From assembly GCA_003598065.1 (NCBI GenBank), contig QZKR01000079.1, positions 1 to 64,000 on the forward strand: a DNA stretch of 64,000 bases, written 5' to 3'. The notes beneath the pieces were generated by a model, which saw only the letters and a program-made list of their open reading frames with translations, made no database searches and was not told where the DNA came from. The translations under genes were made by a program, and so were the position numbers. The stretch is from Myxococcales bacterium. GTDB lineage: Bacteria; Myxococcota_A; SURF-8. Shown here one piece after another: positions 8,215 to 16,216 of this stretch (its first letter is position 1; every line of letters begins with the position of its first letter).

Positions 8215-10410
8215 ATGACCCGCTCGCGTGCGAACGACAGCCGGCGCTTGTGGCCATTCTATCTGGCCGTATTCGCCATGCCGATACTCGGCGGCGGCAA
8301 TTTCCCCTGGCTGGCCGAGGCGCATACGGCCTCCCTCGTCTGGCAGGTGCTCGTCCTTCTCGTCTGGACATCGACGACGGTGCAACGGCCCGTGGGCTTC
8401 CGCGATCTCTTCGCCCATCGGCCGCTCTGGCCGTTCTACTTGTTCTCCCTCTGGCTTGTGGCGCTCGTTCCGTTTTCCCAGGTCATCGACGCCAGCGTGA
8501 AAACGTCGCTTGTCTGGGTCGGCGCGATGCTTCTGGCGCAAACGGCGCTTCAGCTTCGCCTGGACGAGAAAGAGCGAACGCGGACGCTCATCGTTTATTT
8601 CGCCGCCGTCGTCTTCTGCGCCGTTTACGGCATTTACCAGGGCCTTTGGGGCATGCCCGCGCTGAAGTCGCTCGAAGGGCTTTCGGCCGACGACCTGAAG
8701 CTCCTTGCCGAAGTGCAACGGCCGTTTTCCTTTTTCCCCGGGGCCAACGTTTTCGGCGGCGTGCTCGTGTCGCTGATGCCGATCGCCGTGCTTCTGTTCC
8801 TCGCCGGCGGGCGGCTCCGGACGCGCGTCGCCCTGGGCGCCGGCGTGGCGCTCGTCGTCACCGCGTTGCTGTTCTCCTATTCGCGAGGCGCCTGGGCCGT
8901 CTGCCTCGTCGGTCTTTTCCCCGTCGCTCTCGCGGCGGCCGGCCACCGAAAGCGGCGTCGCGTGATTCTCGCTTTCGCCGCTTTGTTCGCCCTGGCCTAC
9001 GTTTTCTTCCTCGGCTTGCAGTTCGAAGCCGACCCGTCGCGCGACCAGCTTGCGCAATCGGTGATCGACCGCTTCTACGCGCTGGGTCACAAATCCGACG
9101 CCTCGGTGAAGGCGCGGCTCGGTTACTGGGCCACGGGTCTGGCCATGGGCCATGCCCATTTTCCCTTCGGCGCGGGGCCGGGAACCTTCGCCGAGCTGTC
9201 GCGGCTGCATCAGACGCTGCCCAACTATACGCGCTCGCCGCACAACGTTCTCATTCAGCTTTACGCCGAGACGGGCCCGATCGGGTTGATGCTGTTTTTC
9301 TGGCTTCTCGTCAGCGCGGCGCGCGAGGCGTGGCGCAGGCGCGACGGCGACGCTTCCCCCTGGGCCCTGCGGCTGATCGCCGTGGCGGCCTTGTTGGCGC
9401 TTCTGCACGGCCTGATCGACATCGATTTCGAAAGCCCCGCCGTCATCGGCGCGTTTTTCCTTTTTACGGCGCTGCTCTGGACGCCGGCTCTGCCGCAGGC
9501 GATCCGCAAAGGCCGCGCCTCGGACCCGACGGTGCGCACGCTCGCGGCTACGGCGTTCATCGTTCTTTTCTTTGTCGGCCGTTTTTTGCCGTTTCTGGGC
9601 GGCCGCTATTACGATCTCTCGCTGGCCGCCGAGGAAACGGGGGCGCGCGAGAAGGCTCGCGCCTTCACCGCCGACTCCCTCGCCGTCTGGCCGTACAATC
9701 CCGCCGCCCACTACCGCCAGTCGCGGTTTCTGATCGACGATTATCAGGGTTCGAAAGACAGCGCCGCGCTCGCCCGCGCCCGCGCGGAGGTTGAGCGGGC
9801 GATCGCGCTTAGCCCCGGCAATCCGGAATACCGGCTCGGCCTGGCCGACGTGATCGCCATGGCCGGCGACCGGCAGGCGGCTCTCGACGCCCTTCGCGCG
9901 GCGGCGCAGCTCTACCCGACGTCGGTGTACTACCGTTACGAACTGGCGCGCGGCCTGGCTTTGGCGGGCAACCTCAGCCACGCGGTATACGAACTGAACG
10001 ACGTGCTGCGCTACGAGCAGGCCTATCTCGACCACAAGAACCCCAACGGCATCGATCTGATTTACGCCCGTTTTCTGCGCGCCGCCATCCTCAACGATCA
10101 GAAGCAATACGGCGAGGCGATCGACGAGTATGGGCGGATCATCCGGCTTTGCCAGGATTCCGGTCTGATCCTGAACGCCTACACGAGTCAGCGTCCGTCT
10201 CATACGACGTGCGAGCAGATCGTCCAGCAGGCGAAGGATTACATCGGGCGAGTGGAGACGGATCGCAAAGCCTCCGACTCCAGGGGACAGCCGCAACCGG
10301 CGCCGCCGATGAACATTCCATTGCAGGCGCCGGCGTTGCCCGATTCCGCGCCCGGCGAGACTGGGCAGGTTCCCCCTCCGGCGCATTCGGACGACGGCGA
10401 CGCACACTGA
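8215..10410 (+). CDS. O-antigen ligase family (Wzy/WaaL-like) membrane protein with C-terminal TPR region
   Basis: 731 residues from ATG 8215, preceded by an AGAGGCGAGGG ribosome binding site. The first ~420 residues hold about ten or more membrane segments. They include a large loop containing GHAHFPFGAGPGTFAEL and SPHNVLIQLYAETGPIGL, the typical O-antigen ligase/polymerase signature. Residues about 480-660 are TPR-like helices (AHYRQSRFLIDDY, SPGNPEYRLGLADVIAMAGD), and the tail is Pro-rich. Such proteins join or polymerise glycans on the periplasmic face. Its place directly before wbpD-like and wbpE-like genes supports a surface-polysaccharide role. Ligase and polymerase cannot be told apart from sequence. 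Confidence 0.8.
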   Translation: MTRSRANDSRRLWPFYLAVFAMPILGGGNFPWLAEAHTASLVWQVLVLLVWTSTTVQRPVGFRDLFAHRPLWPFYLFSLWLVALVPFSQVIDASVKTSLVWVGAMLLAQTALQLRLDEKERTRTLIVYFAAVVFCAVYGIYQGLWGMPALKSLEGLSADDLKLLAEVQRPFSFFPGANVFGGVLVSLMPIAVLLFLAGGRLRTRVALGAGVALVVTALLFSYSRGAWAVCLVGLFPVALAAAGHRKRRRVILAFAALFALAYVFFLGLQFEADPSRDQLAQSVIDRFYALGHKSDASVKARLGYWATGLAMGHAHFPFGAGPGTFAELSRLHQTLPNYTRSPHNVLIQLYAETGPIGLMLFFWLLVSAAREAWRRRDGDASPWALRLIAVAALLALLHGLIDIDFESPAVIGAFFLFTALLWTPALPQAIRKGRASDPTVRTLAATAFIVLFFVGRFLPFLGGRYYDLSLAAEETGAREKARAFTADSLAVWPYNPAAHYRQSRFLIDDYQGSKDSAALARARAEVERAIALSPGNPEYRLGLADVIAMAGDRQAALDALRAAAQLYPTSVYYRYELARGLALAGNLSHAVYELNDVLRYEQAYLDHKNPNGIDLIYARFLRAAILNDQKQYGEAIDEYGRIIRLCQDSGLILNAYTSQRPSHTTCEQIVQQAKDYIGRVETDRKASDSRGQPQPAPPMNIPLQAPALPDSAPGETGQVPPPAHSDDGDAH

Positions 10411-10423
10411 GTGAGGCGAGGCC

Positions 10424-10999
10424 ATGGCGACGATGAAAATCCACCCCACAGCCGTAGTCGATGAGGGCGCAACCATCGGACCGGGCACGAAGATCTGGCA
10501 TTTCTGCCACGTCTGCGCCGGCGCGACGGTCGGCGCGAACTGCTCGCTCGGCCAGAATGTCTACGTCGCCCCGACGGCGAAAATCGGCGACGGCGCGAAG
10601 ATCCAGAACAACGTCTCGCTCTACGACGGCGTGGTGCTGGAGGACGATGTCTTCTGCGGGCCGTCGATGGTGTTCACCAACGTTCTCACGCCGCGCGCCC
10701 ACGTCTCCCGCAGGGACGAATACGCGCCGACGCTCGTCAAACGCGGCGTGACGATCGGGGCCAACGCGACGATCGTCTGCGGGCGCACGATCGGCGAATA
10801 CGCCTTTATCGGCGCGGGAGCGGTGGTGACGAAAGACGTCTTGCCGCACGCGGTGATGCTCGGCAATCCGGCGCGCCGGAAGGGCTGGGCCTGCCGTTGC
10901 GGCGAAATGCTGAGGACGACGGCCGACGACCGCGCGCGCTGCGCGCGCTGCGGCGACCGTTATGCAATCCGGGAGGGCCGCCTCGCGCGGGAGGAATGA
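10424..10999 (+). CDS. wbpD: Hexapeptide-repeat acetyltransferase, WbpD-like (UDP-3-amino sugar N-acetyltransferase)
   Basis: 191 residues, the normal length of WbpD/WlbB. It is a left-handed beta-helix of hexapeptide repeats ([80 protein letters not shown]). It ends with [10 protein letters not shown] and four Cys (CRC and CARC) that may bind zinc. Known members acetylate the 3-amino group of UDP-2-acetamido-3-amino-2,3-dideoxy-glucuronate, using acetyl-CoA, for B-band O-antigen. ATG 10424 follows GAGGCGAGG. The stop overlaps or abuts the aminotransferase gene, which acts just before it in that pathway. The dehydrogenase and epimerase genes are not in the window. Confidence 0.82.
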   Translation: MATMKIHPTAVVDEGATIGPGTKIWHFCHVCAGATVGANCSLGQNVYVAPTAKIGDGAKIQNNVSLYDGVVLEDDVFCGPSMVFTNVLTPRAHVSRRDEYAPTLVKRGVTIGANATIVCGRTIGEYAFIGAGAVVTKDVLPHAVMLGNPARRKGWACRCGEMLRTTADDRARCARCGDRYAIREGRLAREE

Positions 11000-11001
11000 C
11001 G

Positions 11002-12126
11002 ATGGCGATGAAGGTTCCGCTGCTGGATCTGAAGCGGCAGTACGCGGCGCTGAAGGACGAGTTGAATGCGGCGCTCTTGCGCGTCGCCGCGAGCACGCAG
11101 TACATCCTCGGACCGGAAGTCGAGGCGCTGGAGAAAGAAATCGCGCCGATGTGCGGCGCGGCGCACGCGGTGGGCGTGACGTCGGGTTCGGACGCGCTGA
11201 TCGTCGCCTTGATGGCGCTCGGCGTCGGCGCAGGCGACGAGGTCGTGACCACGCCCTATACGTTTTTCGCCACGGCGGGCGCGATCGTGCGGCTGGGCGC
11301 CAAGCCGGTGTTCGTCGAGATCGAAGCGAATTCCTACAACATCGACGCGGCGCGGCTGGAAGCGGCGATCACGCCGCGCACGAAAGCCATCCTGCCCGTC
11401 CATCTCTTCGGCCGGCTGGCGGCGATGGAGCCGATCATGGACCTCGCCCGCGCCAAAGGGCTTCCCGTGATCGAGGACGCGGCGCAGGCGATCGGCTCGA
11501 CGGACGCCCGGGGCCGTCGCGCCGGAGGCATCGGGACGATCGGCTGTTTTTCCTTTTTCCCCTCGAAAAACCTCGGCGCGATGGGCGACGGAGGGCTGGT
11601 CACCACCAGCGACGCCGCGCTCGCCGAAACGATGCGCATGCTGCGCGGCCATGGCGCGAAGCCGAAATACTATCACGCCAAGGTCGGCGGCAATTTCCGG
11701 CTCGACCCCATGCAGGCGGCCGTGCTGCGCGTGAAACTGCCGCACCTGGAAGCCTGGCACGAAGGGCGTCGCGCCAACGCCGATCGCTATCGTCGCCTCT
11801 TCGCCTCCGCGCCGACGCGCGTGGCGGAGAATGTGTCGCTGCCGGAGCCGGGAGATGGCCGGCACATCTACAACCAGTTTATCCTCCGTTGCTCCCGGCG
11901 GGATGCGTTGCGGAATCATCTGACGGAACGCGGCGTCGGCACGGAAATCTATTACCCAGTGCCCTTGCATCTGCAGGAATGTTTCGCCGACCTAGGGCAT
12001 AAAAAAGGCGATTTTCCCGTTTCCGAGGCGGCCGCCGAGAAAACACTGGCGTTGCCGATTTTCCCGGAACTGACGGATGCCGAAGCCGCTTACGTGGTCG
12101 AGGCGATTTCTGATTTTTATAAGTAA
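11002..12126 (+). CDS. wbpE: DegT/DnrJ/EryC1/StrS aminotransferase, WbpE-like
   Basis: 374 residues. A PLP-dependent sugar aminotransferase with [41 protein letters not shown] and the PLP lysine in [16 protein letters not shown] (about K189). In the WbpE branch it converts UDP-3-keto-GlcNAcA to the 3-amino sugar, which the adjacent WbpD-like enzyme then acetylates. ATGs at 10996, 11002 and 11008 are in frame. 11002 is preferred because GGGAGG at 10989-10994 then has seven bases of spacing, whereas 10996 would have one. The pairing with wbpD is the main support for substrate; the family itself is certain. Confidence 0.85.
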   Translation: MAMKVPLLDLKRQYAALKDELNAALLRVAASTQYILGPEVEALEKEIAPMCGAAHAVGVTSGSDALIVALMALGVGAGDEVVTTPYTFFATAGAIVRLGAKPVFVEIEANSYNIDAARLEAAITPRTKAILPVHLFGRLAAMEPIMDLARAKGLPVIEDAAQAIGSTDARGRRAGGIGTIGCFSFFPSKNLGAMGDGGLVTTSDAALAETMRMLRGHGAKPKYYHAKVGGNFRLDPMQAAVLRVKLPHLEAWHEGRRANADRYRRLFASAPTRVAENVSLPEPGDGRHIYNQFILRCSRRDALRNHLTERGVGTEIYYPVPLHLQECFADLGHKKGDFPVSEAAAEKTLALPIFPELTDAEAAYVVEAISDFYK

Positions 12127-12170
12127 TCTAGTAACTTCCGCAGGCTACGCTTCCCCCCTGGCGTTTTCCC

Positions 12171-12199
12171 TTGACGAAACTAGGAATATTTCTTAGCAT
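12171..12199 (+). promoter_or_regulatory. Sigma-70 promoter of the Rrf2 regulator gene
   Basis: TTGACG at 12171-12176, a 17-base spacer, then TAGCAT at 12194-12199. A near-palindrome fills the spacer (see 12180-12196), as expected of autorepression by the Rrf2 protein encoded immediately downstream. Confidence 0.6.
12180..12196 (+). promoter_or_regulatory. Candidate Rrf2-type operator in the regulator's own promoter
   Basis: CTAGGAATATTTCTTAG, a 17-base imperfect palindrome (six of eight arm positions pair) between the -35 and -10. A further half-like CTAGGATATT lies at 12231-12240. A related CTAGGAATTTCCTGG occurs at 13833-13847. Operator function is inferred. Confidence 0.45.
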
Positions 12200-12282
12200 T
12201 CGAACATCTGGAAGTTATGGCGTAAGAATACTAGGATATTCGCGCAACCCGTCAGCTTGAAACCAGGAGGAAACTCATCACC

Positions 12283-12732
12283 ATGAAGCTATCGACCCGG
12301 GGCCGATATGGAATGCGGGCTATGGTGGACCTGTGCATGCATTACAATGAAGGCTCGGTGCAGCTCAAGGAAATCGCCAGGCGCCAGAAAGTATCGCTGA
12401 AATACCTCGAGCAGCTTGTCACCCCCTTGCGGGCGGCAGGGCTTGTGCGCGGCGTACGCGGCGCACGGGGCGGCTATACGCTCTCGCGGCCGCCGGAGGA
12501 CATCAATCTCGGCGAGATCCTCCAGGCTCTGGAAGGCAGCCTCGCCCCCGTGGATTGCGCCGCCGACGAAACGATCTGCCCGGCCGCAGGCGGCTGCGCC
12601 ACCCATGAATTGTGGCAAGAGCTTTACGTATCGGTCAACAAAGTGCTGGAGCGTCGCACGCTGAAGGATCTCGCCACCCGGCAGACGGAGCTGGAGCGCG
12701 AAGGACGCGACGCTTTCACCTATCAAATCTGA
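12283..12732 (+). CDS. Rrf2-family transcription regulator with IscR-like cysteines
   Basis: 149 residues. The winged-helix N-terminus is typical of Rrf2 (MKLSTRGRYGMRAMVDL, LKEIARRQKVSLKYLEQLV, RGARGGYTLSRP). Three cysteines at 92, 99 and 105 (C-x6-C-x5-C) lie where IscR binds its [2Fe-2S] cluster, so iron-sulfur or redox sensing is likely. CymR-type Rrf2 proteins lack this set. The neighbour 50 bases downstream is cysK, which suggests control of cysteine supply, as CymR does in Firmicutes. The promoter contains a palindrome that it may bind itself. AGGAGG precedes the ATG with a rather long spacer. Confidence 0.85.
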   Translation: MKLSTRGRYGMRAMVDLCMHYNEGSVQLKEIARRQKVSLKYLEQLVTPLRAAGLVRGVRGARGGYTLSRPPEDINLGEILQALEGSLAPVDCAADETICPAAGGCATHELWQELYVSVNKVLERRTLKDLATRQTELEREGRDAFTYQI

Positions 12733-12783
12733 TTCTCCAAACCCGAACCCATCCCCGTACGGCGGGGCTGCAAGGAGCCAATG

Positions 12784-13710
12784 ATGCAAATCGCCAAGAA
12801 CGTCATCGACCTCGTAGGCAAGACGCCGCTGGTCCGCCTCAATCGCGTCGCCAAGGACGTCCAGGCGGAAGTGGTGGCGAAGCTGGAATACCGCAACCCG
12901 GCCGGCAGCGTGAAGGATCGCATCGGGATGTCGATGATTCTGGCCGCCGAGCAGGAAGGCAAGCTGAAGCCGGGCATGACGATCGTCGAGCCCACCAGCG
13001 GCAATACGGGCATCGCGCTGGCCTTCGTCGCCGCGGCCAAGGGGTACAAGTGCGTGTTGACGATGCCCGAAACGATGTCGATGGAGCGCCGCGCGCTCTT
13101 GAAAGCGTATGGCGCGGAGCTTGTGCTTACTCCCGGCGAACTGGGCATGCGCGGCGCGATCGCCAAGGCGAAGGAAATCTTCGAGTCCGATCCGCATCTG
13201 TACTACATGCCGCAGCAATTCGAGAATCCCTCGAATCCGTGGATCCACGAGAAGACGACGGCCGAGGAGATATGGAACGATACGGACGGCAAGGTCGATG
13301 CCCTGGTGGCCGGCGTCGGCACGGGCGGCACGATCACCGGCGTGGCGCGCGTCATCAAACCGCGCAAGCCCTCCTTCAAAGCGATCGCCGTCGAACCCGC
13401 CGATTCGCCCGTGCTCTCCGGCGGACAGCCCGGTCCGCATAAAATCCAAGGCATCGGCGCCGGTTTCAAGCCGGCCGTGCTGGACTCGTCCCTCCTCGAC
13501 GAAATCGTCACGGTCACCAACGATGAGGCGTTCGAGATGGCGCGGCGCATAGGCCGCGAAGAGGGCATCCTGGTCGGCATTTCGTCCGGCGCGAACGTCG
13601 CCGCCGCCCTGAAGGTGGCGGCTCGTCCGGAAATGAAAGGCAAGCTGATCGTGACGATCGTGCCTTCCAACGGCGAGCGCTACCTCTCGACGCCGCTCTA
13701 TAATTTTTAA
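12784..13710 (+). CDS. cysK: Cysteine synthase A (O-acetylserine sulfhydrylase)
   Basis: 308 residues. A PLP-dependent fold-type II enzyme that makes cysteine from O-acetylserine and sulfide in the cytoplasm. Visible are the PLP lysine in NPAGSVKDR, the substrate loop TSGNTG, the glycine-rich phosphate loop [10 protein letters not shown], and [11 protein letters not shown]. The length is normal for CysK. ATG occurs at 12781 and 12784; AAGGAG at 12772-12777 gives better spacing to 12784. It follows the Rrf2 gene with a short gap, likely as one transcript, and ends at a strong terminator. A cystathionine-beta-synthase role is less likely because no regulatory domain is present. Confidence 0.93.
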   Translation: MQIAKNVIDLVGKTPLVRLNRVAKDVQAEVVAKLEYRNPAGSVKDRIGMSMILAAEQEGKLKPGMTIVEPTSGNTGIALAFVAAAKGYKCVLTMPETMSMERRALLKAYGAELVLTPGELGMRGAIAKAKEIFESDPHLYYMPQQFENPSNPWIHEKTTAEEIWNDTDGKVDALVAGVGTGGTITGVARVIKPRKPSFKAIAVEPADSPVLSGGQPGPHKIQGIGAGFKPAVLDSSLLDEIVTVTNDEAFEMARRIGREEGILVGISSGANVAAALKVAARPEMKGKLIVTIVPSNGERYLSTPLYNF

Positions 13711-13764
13711 TCGTCGGATCGATTCGCCCGCAGCCTGACTGGCCCGGCGGTTGGCTTTTGAGCA

Positions 13765-13796
13765 GGCCCGCGCATAGGCGCGGGCCAAATATTTTT
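13765..13796 (+). terminator. Rho-independent terminator after cysK
   Basis: Nine-base GC stem (GGCCCGCGC at 13765-13773, GCGCGGGCC at 13778-13786) with an ATAG loop, followed by AAATATTTTT. It insulates the Rrf2-cysK unit from the next gene. Confidence 0.85.
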
Positions 13797-13832
13797 GTAA
13801 TCGTTTTAAATTGGGAGGCGCGTCGGGAAAAA

Positions 13833-13847
13833 CTAGGAATTTCCTGG
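13833..13847 (+). promoter_or_regulatory. Palindrome resembling the Rrf2-promoter operator
   Basis: CTAGGAATTTCCTGG; arms CTAGGAA and TTCCTGG pair at six of seven positions. It begins with the same eight bases as the palindrome at 12180. It sits about 33 bases upstream of the -35 at 13880, a position more typical of activation than repression. Confidence 0.4.
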
Positions 13848-13879
13848 TAATTTTTCCGCAAATTAATCATCAGGCGCCC

Positions 13880-13909
13880 TTGACATCCCTGTTTTGGCTT
13901 TGTTAGAAT
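13880..13909 (+). promoter_or_regulatory. Strong sigma-70-like promoter of the Ser-His-Gly repeat gene
   Basis: Perfect TTGACA at 13880-13885, 18-base spacer, TAGAAT at 13904-13909. It is among the closest matches to consensus in the window and predicts high expression. Confidence 0.65.
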
Positions 13910-14035
13910 GCCCTTGTGCCAGTTATGGTTGGAAACCCGCGTGGCATGCTCCGGATGAAAAGTGAGCCGACCCGCTGCCATGGGAGTTGGGGTCGTTCAA
14001 GCCTTTCGTATTAAGCTCGTGCAGGAGGAGAAGCG

Positions 14036-14446
14036 ATGTGCGCGGCAAAGAGAGTTCCATCGATTAAGCGCAAGGTGGCGCAGTTCCTCACCAGCGAGGA
14101 AGGAAAAATCACCAAGAAGCAGGCCCTCACGGCTTCGACGACTCTCCTTCTGCTGGGGCAGTCGCTGAACGCCGAAGCGGCCGAACAGGCCGATGGCGTG
14201 GATGACGGCCACACCCCGACCCACGACTACCTCGACGGCCAGATCGCCCCCGCCTCCGGGACGCTGGACGGCCAGCTTTACGCCGGCCACTGTTCCCACG
14301 GCTCCCACGGCTCCCACGGCTCGCATGGGTCGCACGGCTCCCACGGCTCCCACGGGTCGCACGGCTCCCACGGGTCGCACGGCTCCCACGGGTCGCACGG
14401 CTCCCACGGGTCGCACGGCTCCCACGGGTCGCACGGAAGCTGGTAA
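14036..14446 (+). CDS. His-rich peptide with 16 tandem Ser-His-Gly repeats; possible modified-peptide precursor or metal-binding protein
   Basis: 136 residues from ATG 14036, with AGGAGGAG five bases upstream and a near-consensus promoter. Residues 1-45 have a basic and charged start (KRKVAQFLTSEEGKITKKQA), then a hydrophobic signal-like stretch (TASTTLLLLGQSLNAEAA). Residues 46-85 are an acidic linker. Residue 86 is Cys, residues 87-134 are 16 Ser-His-Gly units, and the end is Ser-Trp. Read as His-Gly-Ser, the tract resembles the His-Xaa-Ser repeats of HxsA-type peptides, but no radical-SAM HxsB/HxsC partner is beside it. Alternatives are a secreted or membrane-anchored Ni/Zn/Cu-binding protein, or a low-complexity surface peptide. 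The two other forward frames across the repeat are open too, but only this frame has the ribosome binding site. Confidence 0.7.
   Translation: MCAAKRVPSIKRKVAQFLTSEEGKITKKQALTASTTLLLLGQSLNAEAAEQADGVDDGHTPTHDYLDGQIAPASGTLDGQLYAGHCSHGSHGSHGSHGSHGSHGSHGSHGSHGSHGSHGSHGSHGSHGSHGSHGSW
14294..14437 (+). repeat. Nine-base tandem repeat encoding Ser-His-Gly, with an 18-base higher-order unit
   Basis: Sixteen in-frame nine-base units. From 14347 to 14436 there are five perfect copies of an 18-base unit beginning CTCCCACGGG, each encoding two Ser-His-Gly. Perfect copies imply recent expansion, so length variation between strains is expected. Confidence 0.9.
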
Positions 14447-14560
14447 TCCGCGCGCCGGGGCAGTTTTCCACCCTGCGAAAACATCGGGATTTTGCCTTAC
14501 GCGGCTTAAGGGCCGTGGGGAGTGTCAGCGGCATCGACCTTCCGGAAAGACCGTGAGGCG

Positions 14561-15439
14561 ATGGAATACGAGCAGATCATTGAAGCCATCGCCGCCCGCC
14601 TGCGAGGCCTGTCGCAACGTGAGTTTCGCGTTCACCGTCTCTGCCGCGATCTGATCCGTTTCTCCGACGCCGACATCGCCTATATCCTCCAAGCGCTTTA
14701 TCGCGGCTCGCTGAAAAAGCAGCGCAGCTGCCTGTTCATCGTCGAAGCGCTCGCCGATTTCAGCGAGCTGCGCGGCATGCTCGGCGCGCGGCTGGCCGAG
14801 ATTTACCGGGAGGCGGAGGCCGGCAGGCTCTACCTCGCCGCCGAATGGCTCGTGCCCCTGCCGTTGCACGCCACGGAGCCGCGTGGCCTGGAAACGCACG
14901 AAGACCTGCAAAGTCTGACCTTGGGCGAGCGCAAATGGATGGCGCGCAAGGCCGAGCCGGCCATGCTGGAGAAACTGCTGGTCGATCCCAACCCGACGGT
15001 GATCCGCAACCTGCTCAACCATCCCCGTCTGGAGGAGCGGCACGTCGTGCGCATCTGCGCCAAGCAGCCCAACCACCCCGGCGTGATGATCGAGGTGTAT
15101 CGCCATCGGCACTGGTTCTCGCGTCTGCCGGTGAAGAAGGCGCTGCTCAACAACCCCGCCTCCCCCTCCTGGCTTGTGATGCTGATCATCCCCTGGCTTC
15201 CGGTGCAGGACCTGCGGGCGCTTTTGAAATCGGCCCGTTTTTCGCAGGGCTTCATCAATCAGATCCTCGCCGAACGGCGCCGCGACGAGACCGACGACGC
15301 CGAGGAGGCCTGGCCCGCCTGGGCCTTGGAGAGCGAGCAGGACGCCACGGACCGCCTGCCGTCCGCCGCGCCGATTCCCTCCGATCTTACGGCTTTCTCC
15401 GATTTGTCGGAAGACGAAGACGGCGGCGAGCTGCACTGA
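14561..15439 (+). CDS. Unknown protein with leucine/helical-repeat (LRV/HEAT-like) core and acidic tail
   Basis: 292 residues from ATG 14561 (a GTG at 14522 is also in frame). No signal peptide or membrane segment, so it is probably cytoplasmic. The N-terminal ~85 residues are helical and charged. The middle has repeat-like helices with LLVDPNPTVIRNLLNHPRL, VKKALLNNPASPSWLVMLI and ALLKSARFSQGFINQIL, reminiscent of leucine-rich-repeat-variant or HEAT repeats. The last ~45 residues are acidic (DLSEDEDGGELH). It lies 115 bases after the Ser-His-Gly peptide gene with no clear terminator between, so co-transcription is possible. The family is not recognised and no function is assigned. Confidence 0.6.
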   Translation: MEYEQIIEAIAARLRGLSQREFRVHRLCRDLIRFSDADIAYILQALYRGSLKKQRSCLFIVEALADFSELRGMLGARLAEIYREAEAGRLYLAAEWLVPLPLHATEPRGLETHEDLQSLTLGERKWMARKAEPAMLEKLLVDPNPTVIRNLLNHPRLEERHVVRICAKQPNHPGVMIEVYRHRHWFSRLPVKKALLNNPASPSWLVMLIIPWLPVQDLRALLKSARFSQGFINQILAERRRDETDDAEEAWPAWALESEQDATDRLPSAAPIPSDLTAFSDLSEDEDGGELH

Positions 15440-15481
15440 AGCCGCCGCGCCGCCGGGAAAGAGCAGCCCTAAAACGATGCG

Positions 15482-16171
15482 TTAAATCTGTCCGCGATCG
15501 ATGTAGGCGCGGATGCGGTTGCCGCCGCCGCGCCGCGCGTCCTCCATCGCCGCCTCGGCTTTGCGAACCATGCGATCGACGTTGTCGTTGTCTTCCAGGG
15601 AGGCCACGCCGATCGAGAGCGCCAGTTCCCCGCCGAATTGATTGAAGAAGCTTTCCCGCAGCCGCTCGGCGATGATCCGCCCCTGCATGCGGTCGGTTTC
15701 GGGCAGGATCAGGGCGAATTCGTCGTTGCCGAAGCGGAAGCCGGCGTCGTACTTGCGCGTCGAGTTGCGGATCAGGTCGCCGATGAAACGCAGCACGCGG
15801 TCGCCGGCCTTCAGTCCGTGCGTTTCGTTGTAGCGGTGGAAATAGTCGATGTCCAGATAAAGGGCCGAGAGCGGGTGGGCTTTGCGGCGCGAGCGGTCGA
15901 TCTCCCCTTCGAGCGTGCGGAAAAAGTGGCGCGAATTGAACAGGAGCGAGAGCGAATCGGTGATCGAAGCCCGCGTGACTTCCTCGGCATGCAGCCGTTT
16001 CGCCACTTTCCAGAACTGGAGGATCAGAACGAAAAAGAGGATCACCAGGAGAAACTGGACCCAATTCGAGAGATCGAGCTGCAGCGTCGCGAAGTCGAAG
16101 TTGGCCAGCACGAACAACAGGGCGTAGAAGCCCATCAACAGGTACAGGACCTTCTCCAGCTTGTCGTTCAT
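15482..16171 (-). CDS. Membrane-anchored GGDEF-domain protein with degenerate GNDEF active site
   Basis: 229 residues, start ATG 16171 with GGAGG just upstream. Two membrane segments (about 8-28 and 37-53) are followed by a GGDEF domain (about 65-225). The domain retains LDIDYFHRYNETHGLKAGD, but the signature reads FGNDEF at 148-152 in place of GGDEF, and the usual LTGL motif reads DSLSLLF. The inhibitory-site motif RxxD is intact (R139 to D142), exactly five residues before GNDEF. Canonical enzymes join two GTP into cyclic di-GMP; the Gly-to-Asn change makes activity doubtful, so it may be a weak cyclase or a cyclic-di-GMP receptor. It lies in a minus-strand run with the kinase and phosphorylase genes. 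Confidence 0.82.
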   Translation of the reverse strand: MNDKLEKVLYLLMGFYALLFVLANFDFATLQLDLSNWVQFLLVILFFVLILQFWKVAKRLHAEEVTRASITDSLSLLFNSRHFFRTLEGEIDRSRRKAHPLSALYLDIDYFHRYNETHGLKAGDRVLRFIGDLIRNSTRKYDAGFRFGNDEFALILPETDRMQGRIIAERLRESFFNQFGGELALSIGVASLEDNDNVDRMVRKAEAAMEDARRGGGNRIRAYIDRGQI

Positions 16172-16216
16172 CCTCCCTCCTTTGCCTCTGCCGTGCGCCG
16201 CTTCCTGCGCAAGGGG

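Larger units (their letters stand above)
13711..14035 (+). other. Intergenic region between cysK and the Ser-His-Gly repeat gene
   Basis: About 325 bases without a gene. It holds the cysK terminator, an imperfect palindrome (13833-13847), a strong promoter (13880-13909) and a leader of roughly 120 bases with an AGGAGGAG site at its end. The stretch 13790-13875 is visibly AT-rich compared with its surroundings. Confidence 0.7.

Noticed and set aside
14294-14437. Possible CRISPR array at the repeated sequence
   Set aside because: The units are contiguous nine-base coding repeats with no spacers, and they lie in a frame with a strong ribosome binding site.
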